Below are positions 16,068 through 24,236 of a stretch of 48,077 bases of DNA, piece after piece (the first letter of the stretch is position 1; each line of letters begins with the position of its first letter). The translations under genes were made by a program, and so were the position numbers. Source of the stretch: an uncultured Nocardiaceae bacterium (GTDB lineage: Bacteria; Actinomycetota; Actinomycetes; Mycobacteriales; Mycobacteriaceae). Below the pieces are notes generated by a model that did not search any database, had not been told where the DNA came from, and saw nothing but the letters and a program-made list of their open reading frames with translations. Where the stretch lies: positions 1 through 48,077 of the forward strand of contig CAKZIX010000150.1 in NCBI GenBank assembly GCA_936936565.1, given 5' to 3'.

Positions 16068-16978
16068 TACTCTCCACTCCCCCCACGGATGTGGTCGAGC
16101 CACTCCGCCTCCGGCGCGTCGGGAGGCGGCGGCGTCCCGGTCGGCGACGACGCCGGCCACGACCCGAGGTATCGAATTCTGCTGGTTCGGTGCAGTGCCT
16201 TCAGCGCCTCGGCGACGGCTTCGTCTTCGATGTGCCCGACACAGTCCAAGTAGAAACGATAAGTGCCCAGTCCGGTTCGCGTCGGGCGGGACTCGATTCG
16301 GGTGAGATCGATTCCGCGCGTGGCAAATTCAGCGAAGGCGCGAAACAGTGCGCCGGGTTCGTTGGGCAGCTCGAAGACGATCGAGGTGCGGTCGGCACCG
16401 GTGGGTGCGGGCGCCTTGCACGGCGTGGTGACCAGGACGAATCGGGTGACGGCACCGGCATGGTCGGCGACCCCGTCGGCCAGCGCGACCAGCCCGTAGC
16501 GCTTGGCGGCCAGCGCCGTGGATACCGCAGCGTCGCCCTCACCCCGCGAGACATCTTGTGCGGCAGCTGAATTGGAGGCCGACATGTGCACGTCGGCAGT
16601 GGGCAGGTGGACCTCGAGCCAGCGGCGCACCTGCGCGGCTGCCACCGGATAGGCGCGCACCACCCGCACGTCGGCAGGCGCGGTGCCCGGCCGCGCGACG
16701 ATCGCGAAGGTGACGTCGAGTTCCGTTTCGGCGACGATCTGCAGCCGGCTGCCGAGCGCGAGCGCGTCGAGGGTGGCCGGAATCGAGCCTTCGACCGAGC
16801 TTTCGATGGGCACGACCGCGGCGTCGGCCTCGCCGGTGCGGACGAGTTCGAGCGCGGCGCCCTGGCTGGACGCGGGCACCCGCGTCACGGTGCCGCCGAA
16901 CTGCCCGTCGGCTTCCAGCTTGGCGAGTGCCATTTCGGTGAACGTTCCTTCGGGACCGAAGTACGCGATGCGCTGCAC
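16067..16978 (-). CDS. pheA: Prephenate dehydratase
   Basis: A 303-residue monofunctional enzyme that converts prephenate to phenylpyruvate in phenylalanine synthesis. The N-terminal catalytic domain (about 1-185) begins IAYFGPEGTFTE, includes VVPIESSVEGSI, and ends with the Thr-Arg-Phe motif (VTRFVLV) needed for catalysis. The ACT domain (about 200-280) contains IESRPTRTGLGTYRF, the ESRP motif that binds phenylalanine for feedback control. No chorismate mutase domain is present. The 25-residue C-terminal tail is Pro/Ala-rich. It is co-transcribed with the phosphatase downstream and divergent from the IdeR-box-preceded DUF2470 gene. Confidence 0.96.
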   Translation of the reverse strand: MQRIAYFGPEGTFTEMALAKLEADGQFGGTVTRVPASSQGAALELVRTGEADAAVVPIESSVEGSIPATLDALALGSRLQIVAETELDVTFAIVARPGTAPADVRVVRAYPVAAAQVRRWLEVHLPTADVHMSASNSAAAQDVSRGEGDAAVSTALAAKRYGLVALADGVADHAGAVTRFVLVTTPCKAPAPTGADRTSIVFELPNEPGALFRAFAEFATRGIDLTRIESRPTRTGLGTYRFYLDCVGHIEDEAVAEALKALHRTSRIRYLGSWPASSPTGTPPPPDAPEAEWLDHIRGGSGE

Positions 16979-17018
16979 GAACTCGAGGCTACCGGTTGCG
17001 ACAAGGGGCGTTCGTCAC

Positions 17019-17037
17019 TTAGCTTAGGGTTACCTAA
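17019..17037. promoter_or_regulatory. IdeR/DtxR-type iron box
   Basis: The 19-mer TTAGCTTAGGGTTACCTAA matches the DtxR/IdeR consensus TTAGGTTAGGCTAACCTAA at 16 of 19 positions and is nearly palindromic. It lies 14 bases before the GTG of the DUF2470 gene and 41 bases from the pheA start, so it could block either promoter. IdeR binds the equivalent site before Rv3839 in M. tuberculosis, which supports repression by iron-loaded IdeR. Confidence 0.8.
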
Positions 17038-17050
17038 TGAAGGAGTGGGA

Positions 17051-17794
17051 GTGACTGGACCGTCGATCGCCGAACGCACCCGTAGCGCCTGCGCACGCGC
17101 CACCACCGCAATGCTTGCGGTTCCCGGCAGTGATCCGGAACCTGTTGCGCTGCACCATCTGCGCTCGTGCGGTGACGTGGTGCTCGCGGTCTCCTCGGAC
17201 TCCCCCGTCACCGCGCTGGCGTGGATGAGCACCATCGGGCTGCCCGGCGTACTGGAACTCACCGACCACGCTCCGCTGCCGCTGCGCGAGCCGGTGCGGG
17301 CGCTGGTGTGGCTGCGCGGCACGATCGTGCCCGTCGAGCCGTCCATCGAGCGGGCGCTGGCCTCGGAGGTGGCCGCGGAGTATCCGCACGCGGGCCTGCT
17401 CGATGTCGGGCACACCACCACGCTCCTGCGCCTGCGCCTGGACTCGGCGGTCGTCGCCGACGCCACCGGTGCGGAACCGGTCGACGTGGACGAGCTGCGG
17501 TTTGCCCGCCCGGATCCGTTCTGGGAGCTCGAGGCCGAATGGCTGCAACACCTCGACGAAGATCATCCGGACGTCATCGATCTGCTGGCCCGCCGGCTGC
17601 CCCGCAAGCTGCAGCGCGGCCGGGTCCGGCCGCTGGCCCTGGACCGCTTCGGCCTCACGCTGCGCGTCGAATCCGACATCGACAACGACGTGCGGCTGGA
17701 GTTTCCCGCGCCGGTCACCGACGTCGAATCGCTGAGCAAGGCGGTTCGTATTCTGATGGGGTGCCCGTTCCTGAACGGCCTGCGCCGGCCCTGA
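17051..17794 (+). CDS. DUF2470 domain protein, iron-regulated (Rv3839-like)
   Basis: A 247-residue cytoplasmic protein. The N-terminal half (VALHHLRSCGDVVLAVSSDSPVTALAW) resembles a split-barrel fold, and the C-terminal half holds the DUF2470 domain (WLQHLDEDHPDVIDLLARR...). DUF2470 is the C-terminal domain of HugZ-type heme oxygenases and related haem-handling proteins, so a haem or iron role is plausible. GTG at 17051 has AAGGAG at 17040-17045. The iron box immediately upstream, and the same regulation in M. tuberculosis, point to expression in low iron. Catalytic activity is not shown. Confidence 0.82.
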   Translation: MTGPSIAERTRSACARATTAMLAVPGSDPEPVALHHLRSCGDVVLAVSSDSPVTALAWMSTIGLPGVLELTDHAPLPLREPVRALVWLRGTIVPVEPSIERALASEVAAEYPHAGLLDVGHTTTLLRLRLDSAVVADATGAEPVDVDELRFARPDPFWELEAEWLQHLDEDHPDVIDLLARRLPRKLQRGRVRPLALDRFGLTLRVESDIDNDVRLEFPAPVTDVESLSKAVRILMGCPFLNGLRRP

Positions 17795-18543
17795 CGGCCG
17801 CCGAATCCCGCGCCGCGCTCTACGCCGAGATCGTCGTCGTCCTGCTCGTCACCTTCGGGCTCAGCGGTCTGGCCAGCGCGCTGTCCCTGCTCGAAGACGC
17901 ACTGCGGGCCGGTGGGCTCGCCGACCAGACGGTGGCGCTCAACGCGTCCCGCTCGTCGTTCTCGACGATCGATCTGCTGTTCCAGTTGCTCGGTGTGCTG
18001 AAACTGGCGGCGTGGGCCGCGCTGGGCCTGTATCTGTTGTGGCGCAGCGGAATCGGGCCCAAGCTCGTCGGGCTGGCCCGGCCGGTGTGGCGCGGCGATG
18101 CGCTGCCCGGCATGGCACTGGCCGCCGTGATCGGGATCCCGGGGCTGGGGCTGTACCTGGTCGCGCGCACTCTCGGCGCGAATCTGACGGTGGTGCCGAG
18201 CGGTTTGCACGACCACTGGTGGCGGCTGCCGGTGCTAATTCTGGCCGCGCTGGCGAATGCGGCCGCCGAGGAGATTCTCGTCGTCGGGTATCTCGGCACC
18301 CGATTGCGACAGCTGGGCTGGAGCGACAACCGCGCGCTGGCGGCGTCGTCGCTGTTGCGCGGCAGCTACCACCTGTACCAGGGGCTCGGCGGCGGCCTGG
18401 GCAACGTCGTCATGGGAGTCGTGTTCGCGCGGTACTGGCAGCGCACCAACCGCCTGTGGCCGCTGGTCATCGCGCACGCCACCATCGACGTGGTGGCCTA
18501 CCTCGGCTACGTGTTCCTGCACAGCCACGTGTCGTGGCTGTGA
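17761..18543 (+). CDS. CPBP (CAAX/bacteriocin-processing) family intramembrane metalloprotease
   Basis: About 260 residues with seven or eight membrane helices. The paired glutamates of the family active site are in NAAAEEILVVGYL near residues 168-170, a His follows in RGSYHLYQG, and a third motif, AHATIDVVAY, lies near 238. This is the Abi/CPBP layout of Glu-Glu, His and His/Asn in three helices. The GTG start at 17761 overlaps the end of the DUF2470 gene by 34 bases and is chosen because homology begins just after it. Members cleave prenylated or membrane proteins; the target is unknown. Confidence 0.85.
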   Translation: MPVPERPAPALTAAESRAALYAEIVVVLLVTFGLSGLASALSLLEDALRAGGLADQTVALNASRSSFSTIDLLFQLLGVLKLAAWAALGLYLLWRSGIGPKLVGLARPVWRGDALPGMALAAVIGIPGLGLYLVARTLGANLTVVPSGLHDHWWRLPVLILAALANAAAEEILVVGYLGTRLRQLGWSDNRALAASSLLRGSYHLYQGLGGGLGNVVMGVVFARYWQRTNRLWPLVIAHATIDVVAYLGYVFLHSHVSWL

Positions 18544-18563
18544 GTGCGCCGTAAGCTTTCCGA

Positions 18564-19955
18564 GTGCAAGGCGAGGAACCCCGCAACCCCCGACCGCCCC
18601 GACCGGCGCAGCAGCCAGGTCGGCCCCAGCCGCCGCCACCGCGTCCAGGTCCGCGGCCGGAACCACGTCGGGGTCAGGCACCGGAGCCACGCCAGGGGCC
18701 GCCGGCACCGCACGGTCCGCGCCGGCTGCCCCCGCACGGGCCGCCGCCGGAGGCCACCCAGGTGATTCGCCGCGACGGCGGGGCGCCGCAGCGCCCGCAG
18801 GCCTGGTCGCAGGCGCCGGAGCCGCCGATCATGCGCCGATCCGAGCTGGACAAACCGCAGCGTCCCGCCGACGGACCGGAGCCGACCCGACGCTACGAAG
18901 CCGGCCCAGCCGTCGAGCCGCGCCCGGCCCGGCCACCTGCCTACAGCCAGCCGCCGCGCCGCCCCACACCGCCGGCGCCGCCCGCCGGCCGCGCGCCCCG
19001 GCGCCGCCGCCGGCTGCCGTTCGGCAAGATTTTCCTGCTCCTGCTGGTGCTCGTGCTCGTGCTGCCCGTCGTTGCCGTTTTCTATCTGGACAGCCAGCTC
19101 AACCGCATCGACGCCCTGGTCGCCTATCCCGGCCGGATCGCCGACACGCCGGGCACCAACTGGCTGCTCGTCGGCTCCGACAGCCGCACCGGGCTCACCC
19201 CAGAGCAGGAACGTGAGCTGGCCACCGGCGGCGAGGTAGGCACCGAGCGCACCGACACGATCATGCTCATCCACGTGCCGAAGTCGGGGCCGTCGACGAT
19301 GGTGAGCATTCCGCGCGATTCCTACGTGACAATCCCCGGTTCCGGGCGCGACAAGATCAACGCATCGTTCGCGATCGGCGGTCCGCAACTGCTGGTGCGC
19401 ACCGTGGAGGAAGCCACAGGTGTGCGCATCGACCACTACGCACAGATCGGGTTCAGCGGGTTCGCCGGCATCGTGGACGCCCTCGGCGGCATCGACGTCT
19501 GCCTGGACCGGCCGATCGACGATCCGCTGGCCGGCATCAACCTGCCTGCCGGCTGTCAAAAGCTCAACGGCGCGCAGTCGTTGGGTTTCGTGCGCACCCG
19601 CGCGACCGACCTGGCCGACATCGACCGGATCAACAATCAGCGCAAGTTCCTCTCGGCGCTGCTGGCCAAGGCGTCGAGCCCGGGCACCTTCCTGAATCCC
19701 TTCCGGCTGTGGCCGCTGGCCCGCGACAGCGCCGCGTCGCTGAAGGTCGACGACGGCGACCACATCTGGAACCTGGCCGCCCTGGCGTGGGCGCTGCGCG
19801 GGGAGATGGTGACCACCACCGTGCCGTTCGCCGGGTTCGAGGACACCGACGCCGGCAACGTGCTGCTGTGGGATCGCGACCGGGCGATCCGGTTCTTCCA
19901 GGCGCTGGCTCGCGATCAGCAGATCCCGCCGGATCTGATCACGTCGGGTCGGTAG
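18564..19955 (+). CDS. LytR-CpsA-Psr (LCP) family cell-wall ligase
   Basis: A 463-residue protein. The first 150 residues are Pro/Arg/Gln-rich and predicted disordered, ending in an Arg cluster. A membrane helix follows at about 153-173, then the extracytoplasmic LCP domain from about 195. The domain holds the conserved GSDSRTG, RTDTIMLIHV, SIPRDSYV and DLADIDRINNQRKF segments, which supply the Arg/Asp residues that bind the polyprenyl-pyrophosphate substrate and Mg2+. LCP enzymes attach arabinogalactan or other polymers to peptidoglycan. Rv3840 at this position in M. tuberculosis is, as I recall it, much shorter. The GTG start lacks a strong ribosome site. Confidence 0.93.
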   Translation: MQGEEPRNPRPPRPAQQPGRPQPPPPRPGPRPEPRRGQAPEPRQGPPAPHGPRRLPPHGPPPEATQVIRRDGGAPQRPQAWSQAPEPPIMRRSELDKPQRPADGPEPTRRYEAGPAVEPRPARPPAYSQPPRRPTPPAPPAGRAPRRRRRLPFGKIFLLLLVLVLVLPVVAVFYLDSQLNRIDALVAYPGRIADTPGTNWLLVGSDSRTGLTPEQERELATGGEVGTERTDTIMLIHVPKSGPSTMVSIPRDSYVTIPGSGRDKINASFAIGGPQLLVRTVEEATGVRIDHYAQIGFSGFAGIVDALGGIDVCLDRPIDDPLAGINLPAGCQKLNGAQSLGFVRTRATDLADIDRINNQRKFLSALLAKASSPGTFLNPFRLWPLARDSAASLKVDDGDHIWNLAALAWALRGEMVTTTVPFAGFEDTDAGNVLLWDRDRAIRFFQALARDQQIPPDLITSGR

Positions 19956-19967
19956 GGTTGACGTCCA

Positions 19968-20026
19968 TGAGCGAGCGATCATCGAACACCTCAGGTGCAC
20001 GCCGAGCCTGCGAGGCGGGCGCATGA
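19968..20026 (+). CDS. Possible 19-residue leader ORF before the first ferritin
   Basis: An ATG at 19968 opens a 19-codon frame (Arg/Ser/Ala-rich, SSNTSGARRACEAG) whose TGA at 20024-20026 overlaps the ATG of the ferritin gene (ATGA). The ferritin has only a weak ribosome site, so coupling to this short frame could drive its translation. No family is recognised, and it may be chance. Confidence 0.3.
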
Positions 20027-20547
20027 GCGGGTTCCATGATCTGCTGCGCAGTCAGATCCGGCGGGAGTTCACCGCGTCCCAGCAGTACACGGCCGTCGCG
20101 GTCTATTTCGACTCGAACCGGTTGCCGCAGTTGGCCAAGCGTTTCTATTTGCAGGCCGCCGAGGAGCGTCACCACGCGCTGATGATGGTGCAATACCTGG
20201 TGGACCGCGACGCCACGGTGCGCGTCGATGGACTCGACGAGATTCAGCCGGAATTCGAATCCGTCCGCGCCGCAGTGGAATTGGCGTTGCAGCAGGAACA
20301 GCGCGTCACCGAACAGATCCAGCAGCTCGCGCACACGGCGCGCGCCGCAGGAGATTACCTGGGCGAGCAGTTCGTGCAGTGGTTCCTCAAGGAGCAGGTC
20401 GAGGAAGTCGCCTATATGACGACGCTGCTCACCGTCATCGACCGCGCGGACGGCAATTTGTTCGACGTCGAAGAATTCGTGGCGCGGGAATTGACCGGCG
20501 CGACGGCCGCCGATCCGGGTGCGCCCAGAATTGCCGGGGGAATTTAA
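20023..20547 (+). CDS. Ferritin-like iron storage protein, first of two tandem copies
   Basis: A 174-residue four-helix-bundle protein of the BfrB class: non-haem ferritin, despite the bacterioferritin name used in mycobacteria. Ferroxidase residues are visible in EFTASQQY (helix A Glu), AEERHHA (helix B Glu and His), QQEQRVTEQ (helix C Glu) and GEQFVQWFL. It would oxidise Fe2+ and store Fe3+ in a 24-subunit shell. It is 68 bases upstream of a second, closely similar gene, and the two diverge mostly in the helix C region and the C-terminal tail (GAPRIAGGI). I see no iron box directly in front of it. Confidence 0.93.
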   Translation: MSGFHDLLRSQIRREFTASQQYTAVAVYFDSNRLPQLAKRFYLQAAEERHHALMMVQYLVDRDATVRVDGLDEIQPEFESVRAAVELALQQEQRVTEQIQQLAHTARAAGDYLGEQFVQWFLKEQVEEVAYMTTLLTVIDRADGNLFDVEEFVARELTGATAADPGAPRIAGGI

Positions 20548-20615
20548 CAAAGCCTTCCCTCAATAAGGGTTGACTTCGGTGACGACACCCTCTGACCAGC
20601 GCTATCGTTCTTTTC

Positions 20616-21167
20616 ATGAGCAGCCAATCCGAGGACCATCGAAGCAAGTTCCACCACTTGTTGCACGATCAGATTCGGCAGGAGTTCAATGCCGAGCACC
20701 AATACATCGCGACGGCCGTGTGGTTCGACAACGCCGATCTGCCGCAGCTGGCCCGGCACTTCTACGCGCAGGCGGTCGAAGAGCGCACGCACGCGATGAT
20801 GATCGTGCAGTATTTCCTGGACCGTGACATGAGCGTGGATCTCACCGGTGTGGATGCGGCCAAGTCGCATTTCGACACTCCGCGCGAAGCCATCGCCCTG
20901 GCACTCACGCAGGAGAAGTCGGTGACGGACCAGATCATCCAGCTGGCCAGCACCGCCCGCGAGGAGGGCGATTACCTCGGTGAGCAATTCATGCAGTGGT
21001 TCCTCAAGGAGCAGGTCGAGGAAGTTGCCAGCATGACGACGCTGCTCACCATCGCCGACCGCGCCGGCAACAACCTCTTCGATCTCGAAGAGTTCGTGGC
21101 CCGCGAAATGCAGCGACCGGCCGATGCGTCCGGCGCCCCCGCGGCCGCCGGTGGACATTTGCGCTGA
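20616..21167 (+). CDS. bfrB: Ferritin (BfrB-like), second tandem copy
   Basis: A 183-residue ferritin nearest in pattern to mycobacterial BfrB, including the tail ASGAPAAAGGHLR. Ferroxidase signatures match the first copy (EFNAEHQY, VEERTHAMM, TQEKSVTDQ, GEQFMQWFL). The ATG lies only seven bases after a -10-like TATCGT (20603-20608), with a possible GTGACG -35 18 bases further up, so the mRNA may be leaderless and expressed apart from the first copy. In M. tuberculosis bfrB is activated by IdeR; no good iron box is visible in the 68-base gap here. Confidence 0.93.
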   Translation: MSSQSEDHRSKFHHLLHDQIRQEFNAEHQYIATAVWFDNADLPQLARHFYAQAVEERTHAMMIVQYFLDRDMSVDLTGVDAAKSHFDTPREAIALALTQEKSVTDQIIQLASTAREEGDYLGEQFMQWFLKEQVEEVASMTTLLTIADRAGNNLFDLEEFVAREMQRPADASGAPAAAGGHLR

Positions 21168-21184
21168 CACGTACGGCTGTTCGC

Positions 21185-21212
21185 GCGCCCGCGTCCGGTG
21201 GGACGCGGGCGC
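21185..21212. terminator. Bidirectional terminator-like hairpin
   Basis: GCGCCCGCGTCC, loop GGTG, then GGACGCGGGCGC gives a perfect 12-bp stem between the convergent bfrB and DUF5926 genes. No T-tract follows on either strand, as is common for actinobacterial hairpin terminators. Confidence 0.6.
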
Positions 21213-21224
21213 TGCGCCGCAGAA

Positions 21225-22121
21225 CTACAGCGTGACCTGGCGCCCGATGAGCCCGTTACGCGCGCGGCGCTCGTCGCCGGTGAGCGGCGTGTCCACCGCG
21301 AGCGCTTCGTCGAGACGTTTGCCGAACGCAGCCGTGGATTCTTCCCACGAAGCGGCGTCGCGCTGTGGATCGAGGTCGAACACCGGCACCAGCAGGCCGT
21401 GCGTGCGGAACGATCCGGCGAATCGGGACCCGTCGCCGAGGTGCAGTTCGCCGGCGGCGTGCAGCCGGGCCAGCGCGAGCATCAGGTCGTCTTCGGATTC
21501 CGGTCGGACCCAGCGGATGTGAGCCTTCTCGCCGGCGTCGACCCACCAGGCCGCCGCCACGCTCGTCAACCGGGCCGACGGCATGATCGCCGAATTCGCG
21601 CGTTCCACGGTCGCGGCCACTTCAGGCGTCGGCGCCACGCCCTGCGGAATCCACCAGTTGAAGTTGTTGTGCACCGAAATGTCGAGCGCGACACCGGTTT
21701 CCACGACATCCACCAGGCTCGGCCCGCCCTCCGGGGCCACCTGCAGCGACTCCCCGGCGGCGGCGGTGCCCGCCCACACCACGGCGGCGCCGAGATCGTG
21801 CGGCAGGCTTCCCGCCGACAACTGCACCTGCACACCGACGTAACCAGTTGCGGCACCGTCGTTTTCACGGACCAGCGCGGCAACGGCGCCGGGCAGCACG
21901 GTAGCCACGAACACCGGGCGCGACGCCTCCCGCAACGGCAATTGCGCCGTGGCCGACGGCACGAACTCGCGCATCGCAACCAGGTCGCATTCGAAGGCCA
22001 GGCCCTCGAACGGCCGCGCCACCGCGACCGCGCCGCGCTCGGCCGCGCGCTCGGCAAGCTTCTGCGCTCGGTTGCTGTTCGGCTTCGGGGTGTTGCGCTT
22101 ACTCGTCTTCACGGCTGCCAT
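21225..22121 (-). CDS. DUF5926 family protein
   Basis: A 298-residue soluble protein restricted, as far as I know, to actinobacteria. It opens with a Lys/Arg/Asn-rich 25-residue tail (KTSKRNTPKPNSNRAQKLAE), followed by an alternating strand and helix region (FEGLAFECDLVAMREFVP, PVFVATVLPG). A conserved centre (SVHNNFNWWIPQG) and a C-terminal region with RWVRPESEDDLMLALARLHA follow. No catalytic motif is recognisable and function is unknown. The basic tail could bind nucleic acid. It is not clearly linked to the glpQ operon 53 bases upstream of it. Confidence 0.78.
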   Translation of the reverse strand: MAAVKTSKRNTPKPNSNRAQKLAERAAERGAVAVARPFEGLAFECDLVAMREFVPSATAQLPLREASRPVFVATVLPGAVAALVRENDGAATGYVGVQVQLSAGSLPHDLGAAVVWAGTAAAGESLQVAPEGGPSLVDVVETGVALDISVHNNFNWWIPQGVAPTPEVAATVERANSAIMPSARLTSVAAAWWVDAGEKAHIRWVRPESEDDLMLALARLHAAGELHLGDGSRFAGSFRTHGLLVPVFDLDPQRDAASWEESTAAFGKRLDEALAVDTPLTGDERRARNGLIGRQVTL

Positions 22122-22174
22122 TTTGCCTTCGCGCCACGGCGGCGTGTCCGCGCCCCACCCTGGAGCTGCCCCGG

Positions 22175-22921
22175 CTACTCCGCGAGCAGCGCTTTCGTGC
22201 GGGCCGGGTGGTTGGTGGCCACCCAGTCGACGCCCAGCTCGCGACAGAGTTTGATGTCGTCGAGGTCGTCGACGGTCCAGCAGTAGGTGGCGCGCCCGGA
22301 GGCCGCGGCGCGGTCGACGAGATCGGGATGCTCGCGCAGGGTCTTCACCGACGGTCCGACCGCCGTGGCGCCGACGGTGGTGGCGGCACCGCCGCCGAGG
22401 AACACCGACGACTCGCCGAGCAGCACGGTGGGCAGCAGCGGGGCGGACCGCCGGATCCGCCAGACCGCGGTGGCCGCGAACGACATGACGACGGCGCGCG
22501 AGTGGTCGGCCGAGGGCGGTGTCGCGATGCCGAAGCGCTGCAGTTCGGCGAGCACCTTGTTCTCGACGAGGCCGCCGTAGCGCACGGGGTGCTTGGTTTC
22601 GACGAACAGTTTGACCGGGCGGGCCTTGAAGTCGAGGGTGAGCGCGATCAGATCCGCGAGGGTGAGCACGCCTTCGCCGTTGCCGAAGTCCAGATCACGC
22701 AGCTCGTCGAGAGTTTTCTCGCTGACGAGTCCGGTGCCGTTGGAGGTGCGGTCGACGGTGCGGTCGTGGATGCAGACGAGGTGCCCGTCGCGTGTGAGCC
22801 GCACATCGCACTCGAGCCCGTCGGCGCCTTCTTCGAGCGCCAGGTCGTATGCGGCCCTGGTGTGCTCGGGCAGGGTGCCCGACGCGCCGCGATGTGCGAC
22901 GACGAACGGTCCGTGGCTCAC
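22175..22921 (-). CDS. glpQ: Glycerophosphodiester phosphodiesterase (GlpQ1/Rv3842c-like)
   Basis: A 248-residue TIM-barrel enzyme that hydrolyses glycerophosphodiesters to glycerol-3-phosphate and an alcohol. VAHRGASG near the start holds the first catalytic His, followed by EHT, ECDVRLTRDGHLVCIHD (metal-binding Glu/Asp and the second His) and LFVETKHP. No signal peptide is present, so it should act in the cytoplasm. The GTG at 22921 overlaps the TGA of the upstream membrane-protein gene (GTGA). The frame continues further upstream, but that overlap and the homology boundary set the start. It is the third gene of a rhodanese/DUF4328/glpQ operon. Confidence 0.92.
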   Translation of the reverse strand: MSHGPFVVAHRGASGTLPEHTRAAYDLALEEGADGLECDVRLTRDGHLVCIHDRTVDRTSNGTGLVSEKTLDELRDLDFGNGEGVLTLADLIALTLDFKARPVKLFVETKHPVRYGGLVENKVLAELQRFGIATPPSADHSRAVVMSFAATAVWRIRRSAPLLPTVLLGESSVFLGGGAATTVGATAVGPSVKTLREHPDLVDRAAASGRATYCWTVDDLDDIKLCRELGVDWVATNHPARTKALLAE

Positions 22922-23892
22922 TTCGCCGGCACCTTGCTCACGGGGGCGATCACCGGTTGTGCCGGGCCGGTGGCCGCCAACCACCGCTTCGGGAGGCGGG
23001 TTCTGCCGAGGATGTCGCGGCCGTCGATCTCACGCATAACCCAAATCGTAAGCAGCGCAACGCCGGCGGCAAACAGATCCACCAAGGCCGTGAATTCCAC
23101 GCCGTCGGCGAGCCGCTGCAGGCTGTCGGTGACCGTGGCGTAGCGCCGCCACGCCCACGCCGAGACGACCAGGACGGCGCCGGCAACCCAGGCGATCCAC
23201 CAGAGACGCACGAGGCGTTTGACTCGCGGCTGCGCGTCGGCGGTGAGTTCGGCGAGGAACACCCCCGGCGCCACCAGATTGACCAGCGGCACCACCGAAC
23301 CCGCCACGATGGCCCAGCGCGGCCGCGGATCGCTCGCGGCACGGGCGGCGTAGCCGGCACGCCGCCGGTCGACCAGCCAGCCGACGGCCGCGAGGCCCGC
23401 GGCCAGTGCCAGCAGCGGCGCGCCGAGTCCGAAGACCCACACGGCGATATCGGAGCCGCGCAGCAGCAGCGGATCCACCAGCCGGGTGCGGTTGTACAAG
23501 ATGACGGCGTAGCGGACCCATTCGGCGCCGCTGGCGAGGACGAACGCGACGGCGGTGAGCAGCAACAGCAGGGGCGCCCGCGCGCCGAATCGCTCCAGCC
23601 ACGGCCGGTGTTCGACGACGGCGCGCGGCGGCGGATCGAGCAGCCCCCAGCGCGGTACCTCGCGGTAGTGCGGGGTGGGGCCGGGTACGTGTGGTGTGCG
23701 GACGGTGCGGTGCCCGTTGCGCGGCAGCCGTGCCGCCCAGCGCCAGCCGCGCCGCTCGGCGGGATCGCTCGGCCGGGCCGGCGCGAGCAGCACGCCGCGG
23801 CACCGCGGGCACCACTGCAGCGGCGCCTGCCGCACGAGCCACTGCGCGTTGCAGCGCACGCAGAACTGCACGGGTTGCGAAGGCTGCACCAT
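22918..23892 (-). CDS. Zinc-ribbon plus multi-TM DUF4328 membrane protein (Rv3843c-like)
   Basis: A 324-residue protein. The N-terminus has two CxxC knuckles (CVRCN and CPRC, 14 residues apart) forming a small zinc ribbon, then a Pro/Arg-rich linker. About six membrane helices follow in the arrangement of DUF4328. The ATG shares a base with the rhodanese stop (TGATG), and its end overlaps glpQ by four bases. The homologous pair glpQ1 and Rv3843c is adjacent in M. tuberculosis. Function is unknown; a zinc ribbon fused to a membrane domain suggests a sensor or scaffold. Confidence 0.8.
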   Translation of the reverse strand: MVQPSQPVQFCVRCNAQWLVRQAPLQWCPRCRGVLLAPARPSDPAERRGWRWAARLPRNGHRTVRTPHVPGPTPHYREVPRWGLLDPPPRAVVEHRPWLERFGARAPLLLLLTAVAFVLASGAEWVRYAVILYNRTRLVDPLLLRGSDIAVWVFGLGAPLLALAAGLAAVGWLVDRRRAGYAARAASDPRPRWAIVAGSVVPLVNLVAPGVFLAELTADAQPRVKRLVRLWWIAWVAGAVLVVSAWAWRRYATVTDSLQRLADGVEFTALVDLFAAGVALLTIWVMREIDGRDILGRTRLPKRWLAATGPAQPVIAPVSKVPAK

Positions 23893-24236
23893 CAGTAGAT
23901 CTTCGCCTCGGGGCCGGCGGTACTGGTGAGCGGGCGCCCGGCCTGCTGCCAGGCAACCATGCCGCCGGCGACGTTGGCAGCTTCGTAACCGAGATTGTTG
24001 AGGTATTCGGCAGCGATCCGGGACCGTCCGCCCTGACGGCAGATCACGTAGAGGACGGCGTCGATGTCGATCTCGGCGAGGCGGGCGGGCACGTCTTCCA
24101 GCGGGATGTGCAGCGCGCCGGGCGCATGGCCGAGTTCCCACTCGTCGGGCTCGCGCACGTCGAGCAGCACGACATCCGGTGCCAGCAGCTCGGGCACGGC
24201 GTCGACCGGGACGGAGGGAGTCTCGATTTCACCCAC
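23892..24236 (-). CDS. Single-domain rhodanese
   Basis: A 114-residue rhodanese domain. VVLLDVREPDEWELGHAPGA is the conserved N-terminal segment, and the active-site loop CRQGGRS holds the catalytic Cys, followed by AEYLNNLGYEAANVAGG. It transfers sulfane sulfur, for example from thiosulfate to thiol acceptors; the partner is unknown. The GTG at 24236 is chosen because the family's conserved part begins just after it and an AGGAT lies upstream. The frame runs on to 24308, but that extension looks non-coding. It is the first gene of the operon with DUF4328 and glpQ. Confidence 0.9.
   Translation of the reverse strand: MGEIETPSVPVDAVPELLAPDVVLLDVREPDEWELGHAPGALHIPLEDVPARLAEIDIDAVLYVICRQGGRSRIAAEYLNNLGYEAANVAGGMVAWQQAGRPLTSTAGPEAKIY

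Noticed and set aside
20548..20615. IdeR box before bfrB
   Set aside because: A weak partial repeat exists (CCCT...AGGG), but too few positions match the 19-bp consensus.
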